From NCBI RefSeq assembly GCF_021183825.1, contig NZ_CP089211.1, forward strand, positions 806,001-870,000: DNA of 64,000 nt, written 5' to 3'. Source of the DNA: Sinomicrobium kalidii (GTDB lineage: Bacteria > Bacteroidota > Bacteroidia > Flavobacteriales > Flavobacteriaceae). Under the pieces are notes generated by a model. It was not told the DNA's origin. It saw only the letters and a program-made list of their open reading frames with translations, and made no database searches. Shown piece by piece: positions 1 through 8,772 of the stretch. Numbering within the stretch: position 1 is the first letter of the stretch; each line of letters starts with the position of its first letter. Both the position numbers and the translations under genes were made by a program.

Positions 1-1286
1 AAGAAGAACTCGAAGAAAACGAAGACCTTATCATTGCTTACTTCAAAAAGACCGAAAAAGAAGCTGTAAGGGAACTTACCCTTTCCGAAGGCATACGCCT
101 GGACGGAAGGAAAACAAATGAAATACGCCCCATCTGGTGCGAGGTGAATTATCTGCCCTCCGTTCACGGTTCGGCCATTTTCACCCGTGGGGAAACACAG
201 GCACTTGCCACGGTAACCCTCGGAACCTCCCGGGAAGCGAACGTTATAGATCTACCCACTTTTCAGGGAGAAGAAAAATTCTACCTGCACTACAATTTCC
301 CGCCTTTCTGTACCGGTGAAGCCTATCCCATACGGGGTACTTCCCGTCGCGAAATAGGTCACGGAAACCTCGCGCAACGTGCACTAAAGGGAATGATCCC
401 CGAAGATTGCCCCTACACCGTACGTATAGTTTCGGAAGTACTGGAATCCAACGGTTCTTCTTCCATGGCTACCGTTTGTGCCGGGACCATGGCACTCATG
501 GATGCGGGAGTCCAGATGAAAAAACCGGTATCCGGTATTGCGATGGGATTGATCTCTGACGGTGATCGACACGCAGTGCTGTCTGACATCCTGGGCGATG
601 AAGACCACCTGGGGGACATGGACTTTAAGGTCACCGGAACTCACGAAGGCATCACCGCCTGCCAGATGGACATCAAGATAAAAGGACTATCATATGAAAT
701 CCTGGTACAGGCCTTAAAACAGGCCCGCGAAGGCCGCTTACATATTCTCGACAAGCTTACGGAAGCTATTCCTGCACCTGCGGAAAATGTCAAGGCACAT
801 GCTCCGAAGATCGTGAAAATGGAAATTCCGAAAGATTACATCGGTGCGGTTATAGGACCCGGCGGAAAGAACATTCAGGCACTACAGGAAGAAACCCAGA
901 CCACTGTCGTTATCGAAGAGGAAGGCAACCTGGGTATCGTAGAAATACTAGGTGTAGACCAGGCAGGTATCGAAAGGGCCATAGAAGCTGTAAAAGCATA
1001 TACCTTTGAGCCTGTTGTTGGCGAAACTTATTCTGTGAAAGTCATTAAAGTACTGGACTTCGGCGCCGTGATAGAATTTGTTCCCGGTAAAGAATCCCTG
1101 CTCCATATTTCAGAGCTGGCCTGGGAACGCACTAATAATGTTACCGATGTCGTAAATGTAGGAGATACCATAGAGGTAAAATACATAGGACTTGATCCGA
1201 GGACCAAAAAACCCAAGGTTTCCCGGAAAGCACTCTTGCCAAAGCCGGAAAGGCCTGAAAAAAGAGAAGCCAGAAACCGGTCATAA
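1..1286 (+). CDS. pnp: Polyribonucleotide nucleotidyltransferase (PNPase), 3' part
   Basis: Phosphorolytic 3'-5' exoribonuclease that degrades mRNA in the cytoplasm. The frame is open from base 3 to the TAA at 1284-1286 (427 residues); the window edge removes the start, so roughly the last 60% of a normally ~740-residue protein is present. The order seen is the end of the helical linker, the second RNase PH core with the phosphorolysis-site stretch [11 protein letters not shown] (bases ~594-627), a KH domain with its GxxG loop (IGPGGKNI, ~853-876) and an S1 domain ([19 protein letters not shown]). The internal ATG at 144 lies inside the PH core and is not the real start. A strong terminator follows 24 bp after the stop. 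Identification is secure. Confidence 0.97.
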   Translation, partial: EELEENEDLIIAYFKKTEKEAVRELTLSEGIRLDGRKTNEIRPIWCEVNYLPSVHGSAIFTRGETQALATVTLGTSREANVIDLPTFQGEEKFYLHYNFPPFCTGEAYPIRGTSRREIGHGNLAQRALKGMIPEDCPYTVRIVSEVLESNGSSSMATVCAGTMALMDAGVQMKKPVSGIAMGLISDGDRHAVLSDILGDEDHLGDMDFKVTGTHEGITACQMDIKIKGLSYEILVQALKQAREGRLHILDKLTEAIPAPAENVKAHAPKIVKMEIPKDYIGAVIGPGGKNIQALQEETQTTVVIEEEGNLGIVEILGVDQAGIERAIEAVKAYTFEPVVGETYSVKVIKVLDFGAVIEFVPGKESLLHISELAWERTNNVTDVVNVGDTIEVKYIGLDPRTKKPKVSRKALLPKPERPEKREARNRS

Positions 1287-1309
1287 TCAAGTGTATATTA
1301 ATTTGTAAG

Positions 1310-1350
1310 ACAACACCCCGAATGGAAATATTCGGGGTGTTGTTTTTGTT
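1310..1350 (+). terminator. Rho-independent terminator of pnp
   Basis: A perfect 14-bp stem (ACAACACCCCGAAT at 1310-1323 pairing with 1330-1343), a 6-base loop and a following T-rich tract. It ends plus-strand transcription and separates pnp from the convergent GH3 gene that ends at 1369. There is no matching T-run on the minus strand. Confidence 0.9.
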
Positions 1351-1368
1351 ACGATATCGGTTCACCCG

Positions 1369-3621
1369 TTATTTGTCGACCAGTTCGAAAGCATGTGTAA
1401 AGGAATTGTCGGAATCTCCGGCCACAAAAAGCTCGAATTCCCCCGGCTCATATATTCGTTCCAGTTCCCGGTTATAAAATTTCAGATCTTCTGCTGACAA
1501 TTCAAAGACAACCGTTTTTGTCTCCCCTGCCTTTATGAACACTTTTTCAAATTTCTTTAACTGCTTTACGGGAGGAGTTATGGAAGCAACCTTGTCGTGC
1601 ACATAAAGCTGTACCACTTCTTCCCCGTCCCTGTCTCCCGTATTGGTCACCTCAGCTGTTACAGTAAGTGTATCTTCCGGGGTCATTTTTTCTTTATCCG
1701 TAGAGACCTCATAGGAAAATGAAGTGTAACTGAGCCCGTACCCGAAAGGATAAAGGGGCGTATTCGGGGTATACAGATACCTGGACACATACTTTTGATC
1801 CGGGTCACCGGAATCTATCGGCCGTCCCGTATTCTTGTGGTTGTAGAACAGCGGTAATTGTCCCACTGCCCTGGGAAAGCTGACCGTTAATTTCCCGGAG
1901 GGATTATAATCTCCGTACAATACATCGGCAACGGCGTGGCCTCCCATGGTCCCCGGCCACCAGGCTTCAAGGATAGCATCGACCGTATTGTTTTCCCACT
2001 CCAGGGTAAGCGGCCGGCCGTTCATCAGCACCAAAACAACAGGTTTTCCGGTGTTTTTCACGGCTTCGATCAATGCTTTTTGCTTGCCGGGAATATTGAT
2101 ATCGGTCCGGCTGGCCGCTTCACCCGTCATACCTTCCAGTTCTCCCACGACCATGACCACAACATCGGCCTTCCCTGCAGTGGCAACGGCCGCTGCAAAA
2201 CCCGAAGTGTCTCCCCCGGTGATTTTACACCCTTCGGCATACAGAAAACCGCCTTCCCCCAGTCTTTCCTCAAAACCTTCAAAGACACTCACGGCAGTTC
2301 CGTTACGGTCTCCGGCAGCAGCCCAGTTTCCGATAATATTCTTTTCATCTTTTACCAACGGGCCTATCAACGCCACTTTCTGATCCGGGGAAAGCGGTAA
2401 CACGCGGTTTTCGTTCTTCAGCAATACCATTGATTTTCTTGCGGCATCACGGGCTGTTTCCAGATGTGCGTCATTGAGAATCTCTTCCTTTTCCCTTTTT
2501 TCATCCAGGTAGCGGTAAGGATCGTCAAACAGGCCCAGGCGGAACTTCATTTCCAGTATTCTCCGGACAGCATCATCCAGGTCGGCTTCGCTTACTTTTC
2601 CTTCCCCGACGGACTCCTTCAGGTATTTCATGTATATCCCTCCCTGCATGTCCATGTCCACACCGGCGTTCATGGCTATTTCCCCGGCCTGCTTTTCATC
2701 CCCGGCATAGCCATGGGCCACCATTTCGTTCATGGAGGTATAATCGGTCACCACAAAACCGTTAAATGTCCATTCGCCCTTGAGAATGTCCCGAAGGAGA
2801 AATTCATTTCCTGTGGCGGGTACACCGTTCAGGTCGTTAAAGGCGTTCATAAAGGTAGCCACTCCGGCATCGAGTGCGGCTTTAAACGGCGGCAGGTAAG
2901 TGGTCCGCAATTCGTTTTCAGACATGTCCACGGTATTGTAATCCCTTCCTGCCAATGCAGCGCCGTATGCCGCATAGTGTTTGGCACATGCCAGTATGGT
3001 ATTGTTTGCCGAAAGGTCATCGCCCTGGAATCCTTTTACCCTTGCCCCGGCTATGAGTGATCCGAGATAGGTATCTTCCCCAGCACCTTCGGCTATTCTG
3101 CCCCACCGGGCATCCCTTGCTATATCTACCATAGGGGCAAAGGTCCAGTTAATACCTTCTGCCGATGCTTCGGTTGCGGCTACCCTGGCCGTTTTTTCCA
3201 TCAGCTCCAGGTCCCAGCTTGCCGATTCCCCGAGGGGAATGGGGAAAATGGTCCGGTGACCGTGAATAACGTCATATCCGAACAACAGGGGAATGCCCAG
3301 CCGGGTATCTTCCACCGCGATCTTTTGCAGTTCCCGGTTGTACTTTGTGGTAAAGGCATTGAAAACAGCACCTACACTACCGTTTTTGAGGTATTCCTTG
3401 TAGTTCTCGTCCATAGAGGGGCCCGTAACGTCCCATCCGCTGGTAAACAGGACGGTCTGCCCTATTTTCTCATCAAGGGTCATCAGGCTTAAAACGGAGT
3501 CGGCTTTTTGTATGTATGCATTGTTTTTTCCATTATTCCGCTGCACGGATTTGTCCGAACAGGAGATCAGGGCCGATACAAGCATAAACAGTGCGGAAAT
3601 TCTTTTCATTGTTGTTCTCAT
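1369..3621 (-). CDS. GH3 beta-glucosidase, BglX type, lipoprotein
   Basis: Predicted exo-acting beta-glucosidase (glycoside hydrolase family 3) anchored in the outer or periplasmic membrane face. I chose the ATG at 3621 (750 aa); an ATG at 3609 gives the same lipoprotein signal, MKRISALFMLVSALISC, with the lipobox Cys. The frame is open further upstream but those codons precede the signal peptide. Domains: GH3 N-terminal barrel (~60-340) with the nucleophile Asp ~293 in FVVTDYTSMNE and the KHYAAYG motif; the C-terminal alpha/beta sandwich with GEAASRTDI; and a fibronectin-III-like tail. It is the last gene of the minus-strand polysaccharide locus. BglX-type GH3 enzymes often finish oligosaccharides made by endo-glucanases of the same locus. 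With a GH144-like protein nearby, sophorose-type beta-1,2 oligosaccharides are a plausible substrate (inference). Confidence 0.9.
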   Translation of the reverse strand: MRTTMKRISALFMLVSALISCSDKSVQRNNGKNNAYIQKADSVLSLMTLDEKIGQTVLFTSGWDVTGPSMDENYKEYLKNGSVGAVFNAFTTKYNRELQKIAVEDTRLGIPLLFGYDVIHGHRTIFPIPLGESASWDLELMEKTARVAATEASAEGINWTFAPMVDIARDARWGRIAEGAGEDTYLGSLIAGARVKGFQGDDLSANNTILACAKHYAAYGAALAGRDYNTVDMSENELRTTYLPPFKAALDAGVATFMNAFNDLNGVPATGNEFLLRDILKGEWTFNGFVVTDYTSMNEMVAHGYAGDEKQAGEIAMNAGVDMDMQGGIYMKYLKESVGEGKVSEADLDDAVRRILEMKFRLGLFDDPYRYLDEKREKEEILNDAHLETARDAARKSMVLLKNENRVLPLSPDQKVALIGPLVKDEKNIIGNWAAAGDRNGTAVSVFEGFEERLGEGGFLYAEGCKITGGDTSGFAAAVATAGKADVVVMVVGELEGMTGEAASRTDINIPGKQKALIEAVKNTGKPVVLVLMNGRPLTLEWENNTVDAILEAWWPGTMGGHAVADVLYGDYNPSGKLTVSFPRAVGQLPLFYNHKNTGRPIDSGDPDQKYVSRYLYTPNTPLYPFGYGLSYTSFSYEVSTDKEKMTPEDTLTVTAEVTNTGDRDGEEVVQLYVHDKVASITPPVKQLKKFEKVFIKAGETKTVVFELSAEDLKFYNRELERIYEPGEFELFVAGDSDNSFTHAFELVDK

Positions 3622-3754
3622 GGTTTTCTTTTTAGACAGAAGGCCAGGGACCGGAGACCGATGCATACATCTGTTATCCGTCTCGTACATATTCATTAAA
3701 AAAATAATCATGCTGTGTGTTTTAAAATCGATCACGGGGAATTCTTTTTCACCA

Positions 3755-4546
3755 TTAATTGTTTAAGGTCTTTGAGAACAGCCAGGGCAAAAGTTCGGGT
3801 TCTGCAAAGGCCGGGTCCCAGCTGTTGTGGTTGGCATTCTCGTAAAGGGTAAATCTGGGATTCCCTCCTTCCTTCAGCAGCCTTTCCACCATATTTACCG
3901 AAAGTAACGGGTTTACAACATCGTCTTTGGCCCCATGAAAAATCCAGAGCGGTACCTGCGAAACGTATTTTTTTACCGATCTCGGTTTCCCTCCGCCACA
4001 AATGGGAATGGCAGCGGCAAACATTTCCGGCTTCCTGTACAGTATTTCAAAAGTACCCATACCTCCCATGGACAAGCCCATGACATATACCCGGTCTTCT
4101 TCTACAACGGGCATTTTTGTGATACTGTCCATCAGCTCCATTACCAACCGGAGTGGTTTTGTAGGTTTACGCCCGTAACGAAATCTTATTTTGATCGGAG
4201 TTCTTTTGCGTTTCACCCTGGCATTGGCCCAGTAGTCTTCTACGGGGCATTGCGGAAAGATCACTATCGCCGGGAAGCGCTCCCGGATGGAATCATGTAC
4301 AAACATTTCACTGCCATGGATCAGTTGGGCTTTATTGTCATTTCCCCTTTCCCCCGCCCCGTGCAGAAAGAGTACCACCGGATATTTTTTATCCGCTGAA
4401 AAATCGTCCGGGTATAAAATGCGGTATAAAAGGGTATCCTCTCCGGAAACAAATTTCTCCTTTTGATATAAACTGTCTGCCTGTGCAAAGGAAAGGACGG
4501 TATGTAACATCAAGTACAAAACAGGTAAAACGGTTCGGTTAGTCAT
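3755..4546 (-). CDS. Secreted alpha/beta hydrolase, esterase/prolyl-oligopeptidase type
   Basis: 263 residues with an N-terminal signal peptide (cleavage probably after SFAQA, ~22). The alpha/beta-hydrolase elements are clear: the oxyanion-hole strand VVLFLHGAGERG (~57-68), nucleophile Ser159 in GLSMGGMG, acid Asp ~209 in HGAKDDVV and His240 in ANHNSW. This combination is typical of the family that includes feruloyl/acetyl esterases of carbohydrate loci (CE1-like) and dienelactone hydrolases. It sits in the polysaccharide locus, 53 bp after the phosphoesterase gene and 133 bp before GH3, so de-esterification of a substituted glycan is a reasonable inference. A peptidase role cannot be excluded. 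All three catalytic residues are present. Confidence 0.8.
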   Translation of the reverse strand: MTNRTVLPVLYLMLHTVLSFAQADSLYQKEKFVSGEDTLLYRILYPDDFSADKKYPVVLFLHGAGERGNDNKAQLIHGSEMFVHDSIRERFPAIVIFPQCPVEDYWANARVKRKRTPIKIRFRYGRKPTKPLRLVMELMDSITKMPVVEEDRVYVMGLSMGGMGTFEILYRKPEMFAAAIPICGGGKPRSVKKYVSQVPLWIFHGAKDDVVNPLLSVNMVERLLKEGGNPRFTLYENANHNSWDPAFAEPELLPWLFSKTLNN

Positions 4547-4599
4547 GATCGTTTTTTGTTTTCAAATTAACAAAACAGCCCCGGTCAGATACAAAATCA

Positions 4600-5601
4600 C
4601 TATTCCCCGGGTTCGAAAAACACGTTCTGTATCCGGAAATGGTGTGCGGGGTCTTCCATATACGCATCGAGATAAGGGGAATAAGTAACTACTTCCATGC
4701 TGTTTTTCCGGAGATCGATCTTTAGCATACGAAGCCAGCCGTTACCTCCTTTTTCCGAACCCCGAACGCCTTCCTGGTAATTGGCCAGCATCTGGTAAAC
4801 AGGATATCCTTTGTCGTTAGTACTTACCAGTGTCCCCACCCCGGAGTGAAGGACATGCCCGGAAAACACAAATCTTACATTGGGATATCGCCTGACCAGT
4901 TTTTGCCAGACATCTTCCCCGTCATTTACCGCATCTTCGCCCGTACCCTTTCCCACACCATATGCCTGCGGGCGCCAGTCGTCCCCTTCGCCCTGCCGGG
5001 TATTGTCGGAATACATATAACTGTGCGTATTGATCGCGACCAAATGCCCGGAATGGGCCTCGATGATCTTTCCCGCCCAGTCCAGCACCTTGTTCCGCGG
5101 ACCGAATTCGAGGGAGAGTACCAGCCATTTTACTTTTCCCGTTTCGACAGTGTACCAGGTATTGTCCATGATTCCCGGTTCAAAACTCCCGCCGAAACCC
5201 GGAAGTTCCGACATCCGGGAATACGGGAAATACCGGTTGAACAGTGTGGTATTCCTTATATCGGCAAATTTCCCCGGGGCGCTGCCCATATCGTGATTGC
5301 CCACTGCAAGCACATAAGGCACTTTACCGTCCAGCTTACTGAATGCCTGCCGTACGGTCTCCCACTCTTTCCGGCTGTTATTCTGGGTGAGGTCTCCCTG
5401 CTGTATCACCAGGTCGGTTTTTCCGGCATTATCGGCGATCCACCGTACCTGTGTACGGAGTATTTCGGGATATTTTTCGGCATAGGTCTGTGTATCGGGC
5501 AGTAAAACAATGCGTACCTGTTGCTTTGACGACCCACAGGAAACCAACAGTAAAAACAACAAAAAAACGGTTATTTTTTGTATCATAAATTTATTTTTCA
5601 T
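4600..5601 (-). CDS. Metallophosphoesterase lipoprotein
   Basis: 333 residues from the ATG at 5601, chosen because it gives a compact lipoprotein signal with lipobox Cys22 (FLLLVSC); upstream in-frame ATGs at 5658 and 5706 overlap the end of the sulfatase gene and lack that logic. The calcineurin-type phosphoesterase motifs are visible: LLPDTQ (metal-binding D), QQGDLTQNN, VGNHDMG and a late GHVLHSG. Such enzymes cleave phosphomono- or diesters with two metals. Its place between a sulfatase and an esterase in a glycan locus suggests removal of phosphate or phosphodiester substituents, but the substrate is unknown. It lies 40 bp after the sulfatase and is probably co-transcribed. Confidence 0.82.
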   Translation of the reverse strand: MKNKFMIQKITVFLLFLLLVSCGSSKQQVRIVLLPDTQTYAEKYPEILRTQVRWIADNAGKTDLVIQQGDLTQNNSRKEWETVRQAFSKLDGKVPYVLAVGNHDMGSAPGKFADIRNTTLFNRYFPYSRMSELPGFGGSFEPGIMDNTWYTVETGKVKWLVLSLEFGPRNKVLDWAGKIIEAHSGHLVAINTHSYMYSDNTRQGEGDDWRPQAYGVGKGTGEDAVNDGEDVWQKLVRRYPNVRFVFSGHVLHSGVGTLVSTNDKGYPVYQMLANYQEGVRGSEKGGNGWLRMLKIDLRKNSMEVVTYSPYLDAYMEDPAHHFRIQNVFFEPGE

Positions 5602-5641
5602 TAAGCTACCGGTCTGCCGGAAAATGGCCTGCACATGGTAT

Positions 5642-7297
5642 TTATAATTCCTGTTCATCTCCGGCCTTGACGTATGGAGGCCGAAAATGAGCCGGGGGTA
5701 CTTCATAATCCTTCCTCAGGCGCTCTAATTCTTTTTTAAGCCCTTTAATGACCGCTTTGTATTTTTTATCTCCATACCTGTTATCTGTTTCATGGGGATC
5801 ACTTTGCAGATCGTAAAATTCCCAGGTATTATCAGTATAGAAATGAATAAGTTTATAACGGGCCGTTCTTACCCCGTCATGGCGCGCCACACCGTGCAAA
5901 CCGTGATCGTAATAATGATAGTACACACTGTTGCGCCATTTGCCGGGATTGTTTCCCTTCAGCAACGGGAAAAAGGAATTCCCCTGCATTTCCCCCGGTA
6001 TATCTACCCCGGCAACATCCAGAAAAGTAGGTGCAAAATCTATATTTTGTACCATTTCTCCTATTTCACTTCCGGGTTTAATATAACGGGGCCATCTCAT
6101 TATAAGGGGTGTCCTCAGCGATTCTTCATACATAAACCGCTTTTCCGCCCAGCCGTGCTCTCCTGTAAAAAAGCCCTGGTCTGAAGTGTATACCACCAGG
6201 GTGTTGTCGCGGATTTCCGGATGTTCGTCCAGCCAATCAAGTAATCTTCCCACATTTTCATCAACACCGTCAATCATCCTGAGATAATCCTTGATAAATT
6301 TCTGGTATTCGAAACTTTGCAGCGCTTTTCCCTCAAGCCCCCCTTTTTCTTTCATCTCCAGGTATTCTTCGGTTTCGGGGTCTTTGTAACGATGCCATTT
6401 TCTGAGTTGTTCTTCAGTCATCCGGGAATAATAGATGTTATCCTCCGGATCGTGATCTTCCAGCAAGGGCAAAGGCCTATAGTGAAATCCCATTTTCGCT
6501 TCTCCTGCGCTCGATGTCCTTGTCCTGTAATCGTCAAACAGTGTTTCCGGTTCGGGAATGGTATCATCGGTATACTTATCGAGAAAACGAAATTCGGGCA
6601 TTCTCGGAACATGAGGTGCTTTATACTGGACAAACAGCATAAAAGGTTCGTCCTTATCCTTTTCCGTATTATCCGAGAGCCAGTGAAGTGCCTTGTCTGT
6701 TACCAGGTCGGTAGCATGTCCTTCCGGGCTTTCCTTTTTTCCGTTCCCGTACTCGAATTCCGGGTTGTAATAAAAGCCCTGTTTTCCTGCTCCCGTCAAT
6801 CGGCAGGAATAGTCAAATTCTTCCCCGGGCGGGCTGTTGAGATGCCACTTGCCGATCAAAGCGGTAGTATAACCGGCATTTTGCAATAACCGGGGCAGCA
6901 GCAGTTGCTGATTATTCCAGGGTGATGCATTACCCACTACCCCGTTCTTATGGCTGTGTTTTCCCGTCAGTATGGAAGCCCTGCTCGGGTTGCAAATCGA
7001 ATTGGCCACAAAACTGTTCAGAAAAAGACTCCCTTCTTCCGCAAGGCGGTCTATATTCGGGGTACGGTTAATTGCATTTTCATATGAACTCACGGTGCGC
7101 CTGGCCTGATCGTCGGTCATTATAAAAATAATATTGGGGCGTTTGTCTCTTTTTTTATCCGATCCTTTTTTCCCGGTACAGGACATAAAACCGATGATTC
7201 CCCATATAAGCAACAGTTTTATAACAACAGGAGCACTGAACAGTGCATACCGATCATTTTCTTTGGCAATTGCCCGGTATTTTTCCCTTTGTTTCAT
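5642..7297 (-). CDS. Sulfatase, formylglycine-dependent, type I, lipoprotein
   Basis: 551 residues. The sulfatase signature C-x-P-S-R is intact (Cys102 in ICNPSRASILTGKHS; the Cys is expected to become formylglycine), preceded by the metal-binding TDDQ (Asp62/63). The N-terminus has a hydrophobic stretch and a lipobox-like FMSC (Cys40), so it is probably surface or periplasmic. The C-terminal stretch GVRTARYKLIHFY...WEFYDL is typical of the GlcNAc-6-sulfatase-like subfamily in Bacteroidota, but the substrate cannot be read from sequence. The start ATG (7297-7295) overlaps the stop TAA of the upstream GH144-like gene by one base (TAATG), which implies translational coupling. The maturase (anSME) needed for activation is not in this window. 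Confidence 0.9.
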   Translation of the reverse strand: MKQREKYRAIAKENDRYALFSAPVVIKLLLIWGIIGFMSCTGKKGSDKKRDKRPNIIFIMTDDQARRTVSSYENAINRTPNIDRLAEEGSLFLNSFVANSICNPSRASILTGKHSHKNGVVGNASPWNNQQLLLPRLLQNAGYTTALIGKWHLNSPPGEEFDYSCRLTGAGKQGFYYNPEFEYGNGKKESPEGHATDLVTDKALHWLSDNTEKDKDEPFMLFVQYKAPHVPRMPEFRFLDKYTDDTIPEPETLFDDYRTRTSSAGEAKMGFHYRPLPLLEDHDPEDNIYYSRMTEEQLRKWHRYKDPETEEYLEMKEKGGLEGKALQSFEYQKFIKDYLRMIDGVDENVGRLLDWLDEHPEIRDNTLVVYTSDQGFFTGEHGWAEKRFMYEESLRTPLIMRWPRYIKPGSEIGEMVQNIDFAPTFLDVAGVDIPGEMQGNSFFPLLKGNNPGKWRNSVYYHYYDHGLHGVARHDGVRTARYKLIHFYTDNTWEFYDLQSDPHETDNRYGDKKYKAVIKGLKKELERLRKDYEVPPAHFRPPYVKAGDEQEL

Positions 7298-8679
7298 TAT
7301 ATATCAGGACTTGTAAACCCCAATTTTTTCAAACCGTTCCGAACGTCTGTATTCTGCATAAACAGCTTCCACAGCAAACCGCTGCGATGATTTTCGATCA
7401 TTACGGGGATCGGCCCCTGATCGATGGCCAGATACCTGGGTACGTACCAGTTGGCCTGCCGGCTGTAGGCATCATAAGGGCCGTATTTGCCTACAAGACT
7501 ATCGGCTTCCTGGTAGAGAAAGCGCAACATCTGCATACTTTCTTCCGGGGTGTACGGAAAGGATGAAAGAGCTGCGGTAGGAGATATTACGCCAAGGTCA
7601 TGGCCGGGATGATGTCCTGCATATCCTTTTATGGAATAACTGGAGGTAAGTCCCCAACTATTCGCGCCGTACCCTTTATAATCTCCCGGGTTGTCCACAC
7701 AGTATTTGTAATTGATCAAAGCGTGGTTCCGGTTCAGTTTCCAGTAATCACCATATTTATCCGACAGCCCTTTGGGGTTTAACCCGAGATAGGAATAATG
7801 CGCCCAGAACAGCGGCCCTACGGGATCATCGTTATGTTCATAATGATCCAGCACGGTTTCCAGGCCGTAGTATTTCGTGTCGGTTGCAATAGCACCATTC
7901 CCTGCCCATCCCCGGTGATACACCTCAGGTTGTACGGGATGGGTGGGCGAAGCGGCGGCAAGTACATACATAATGAGGCATTCGTTATACCCGCCTACCG
8001 GGAAATCCATGTCCCACGCATGGTTCGGCGACCAATGCCAGTAGAGCACATTTTCCCCGTTTTTGGTGTACCAGTCCCATTCTACCTCTTTCCACAGGGT
8101 TTCTATCCGGCCGGCGAGTTGTTGTTCTTCTTCTGTTCCGTCCTTAAAATATTCGGCTACGGTGAGCAGCCCCTGTACCAGGAATGCGGTTTCCACAAGG
8201 TCTCCCCCGTCATCTTTTTGACTGAATGGCTTTACCTTTCCGGTCTTTCCGTTGATCCAGTGTGGCCATGCACCGTGAAAACGGTCGGCTTTTTCCAGGA
8301 AATCCACTATTTTCCCGAAGCGTTCAAATGCTTCCTCCCGGCTGATGAACCCTCTTTCCACACCTACCAGGATAGCCATCACCCCGAAACCGGAACCTCC
8401 TGTGGTGACAATATCCCGGTCGTTTTGCGGATAATCGCCATCCGTATGGATACGTTCCCGGGCCATTCCCGAATTGGGCTCGGCTCCTTCCCAGAAATAG
8501 TTGAAGGTTTGCCGTTGAACACGATCCAGCAGTTCGTTATCACTTAGTGTTTCATCATTGTTATTTTCTTCTTCACTTTGCTCCGGTGCATCAGTACCGG
8601 GAGTATCCTTTGTTTCTTTCTGATTGTTATTGCAGGCGATAAGGAAAAATAAACTCAGGACAAAGACTGATATTCGCAT
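7297..8679 (-). CDS. Glucoamylase-family (GH144-like) lipoprotein
   Basis: 460 residues with a lipoprotein signal (MRISVFVLSLFFLIAC, Cys16) and an acidic, low-complexity linker (~17-45). The rest is the (alpha/alpha)6-barrel 'glucoamylase' domain (PF10091): QRQTFNYFWEGAEPNSGMARER, TTGGSGFGVMA, GGYNECLIMYVLA and GHDLGVISPTAALSSFPYTPEES are hallmark stretches. Characterised Bacteroidota members of this family form GH144 and act on beta-1,2-glucan, either endo or releasing sophorose; this is family knowledge, not seen here. It is the third gene of the SusC-SusD operon and is coupled to the sulfatase downstream. A hairpin at 8719-8743 separates it from susD. Confidence 0.85.
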   Translation of the reverse strand: MRISVFVLSLFFLIACNNNQKETKDTPGTDAPEQSEEENNNDETLSDNELLDRVQRQTFNYFWEGAEPNSGMARERIHTDGDYPQNDRDIVTTGGSGFGVMAILVGVERGFISREEAFERFGKIVDFLEKADRFHGAWPHWINGKTGKVKPFSQKDDGGDLVETAFLVQGLLTVAEYFKDGTEEEQQLAGRIETLWKEVEWDWYTKNGENVLYWHWSPNHAWDMDFPVGGYNECLIMYVLAAASPTHPVQPEVYHRGWAGNGAIATDTKYYGLETVLDHYEHNDDPVGPLFWAHYSYLGLNPKGLSDKYGDYWKLNRNHALINYKYCVDNPGDYKGYGANSWGLTSSYSIKGYAGHHPGHDLGVISPTAALSSFPYTPEESMQMLRFLYQEADSLVGKYGPYDAYSRQANWYVPRYLAIDQGPIPVMIENHRSGLLWKLFMQNTDVRNGLKKLGFTSPDI

Positions 8680-8718
8680 AATTATTTTATTTTTATAGTG
8701 GGATTTTCTTCTTTATTC

Positions 8719-8743
8719 ATATTGACTTAACAAGAGTCAATAT
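8719..8743 (-). promoter_or_regulatory. Intercistronic hairpin between susD and the GH144-like gene
   Basis: A perfect 9-bp inverted repeat (ATATTGACT at 8719-8727 and its complement at 8735-8743) with a 7-base loop, inside the 93-bp gap after susD. No T-run follows on the minus strand, so it is not a simple terminator. An mRNA-stabilising or partial attenuation structure that sets SusCD expression above the enzymes is possible. Confidence 0.5.
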
Positions 8744-8772
8744 AATTTCAGTATTTTTAGTTTTATTATGGA

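Noticed and set aside
2464..3060. Open frame opposite the GH3 gene
   Set aside because: Antisense shadow; the minus-strand protein has clear catalytic motifs.
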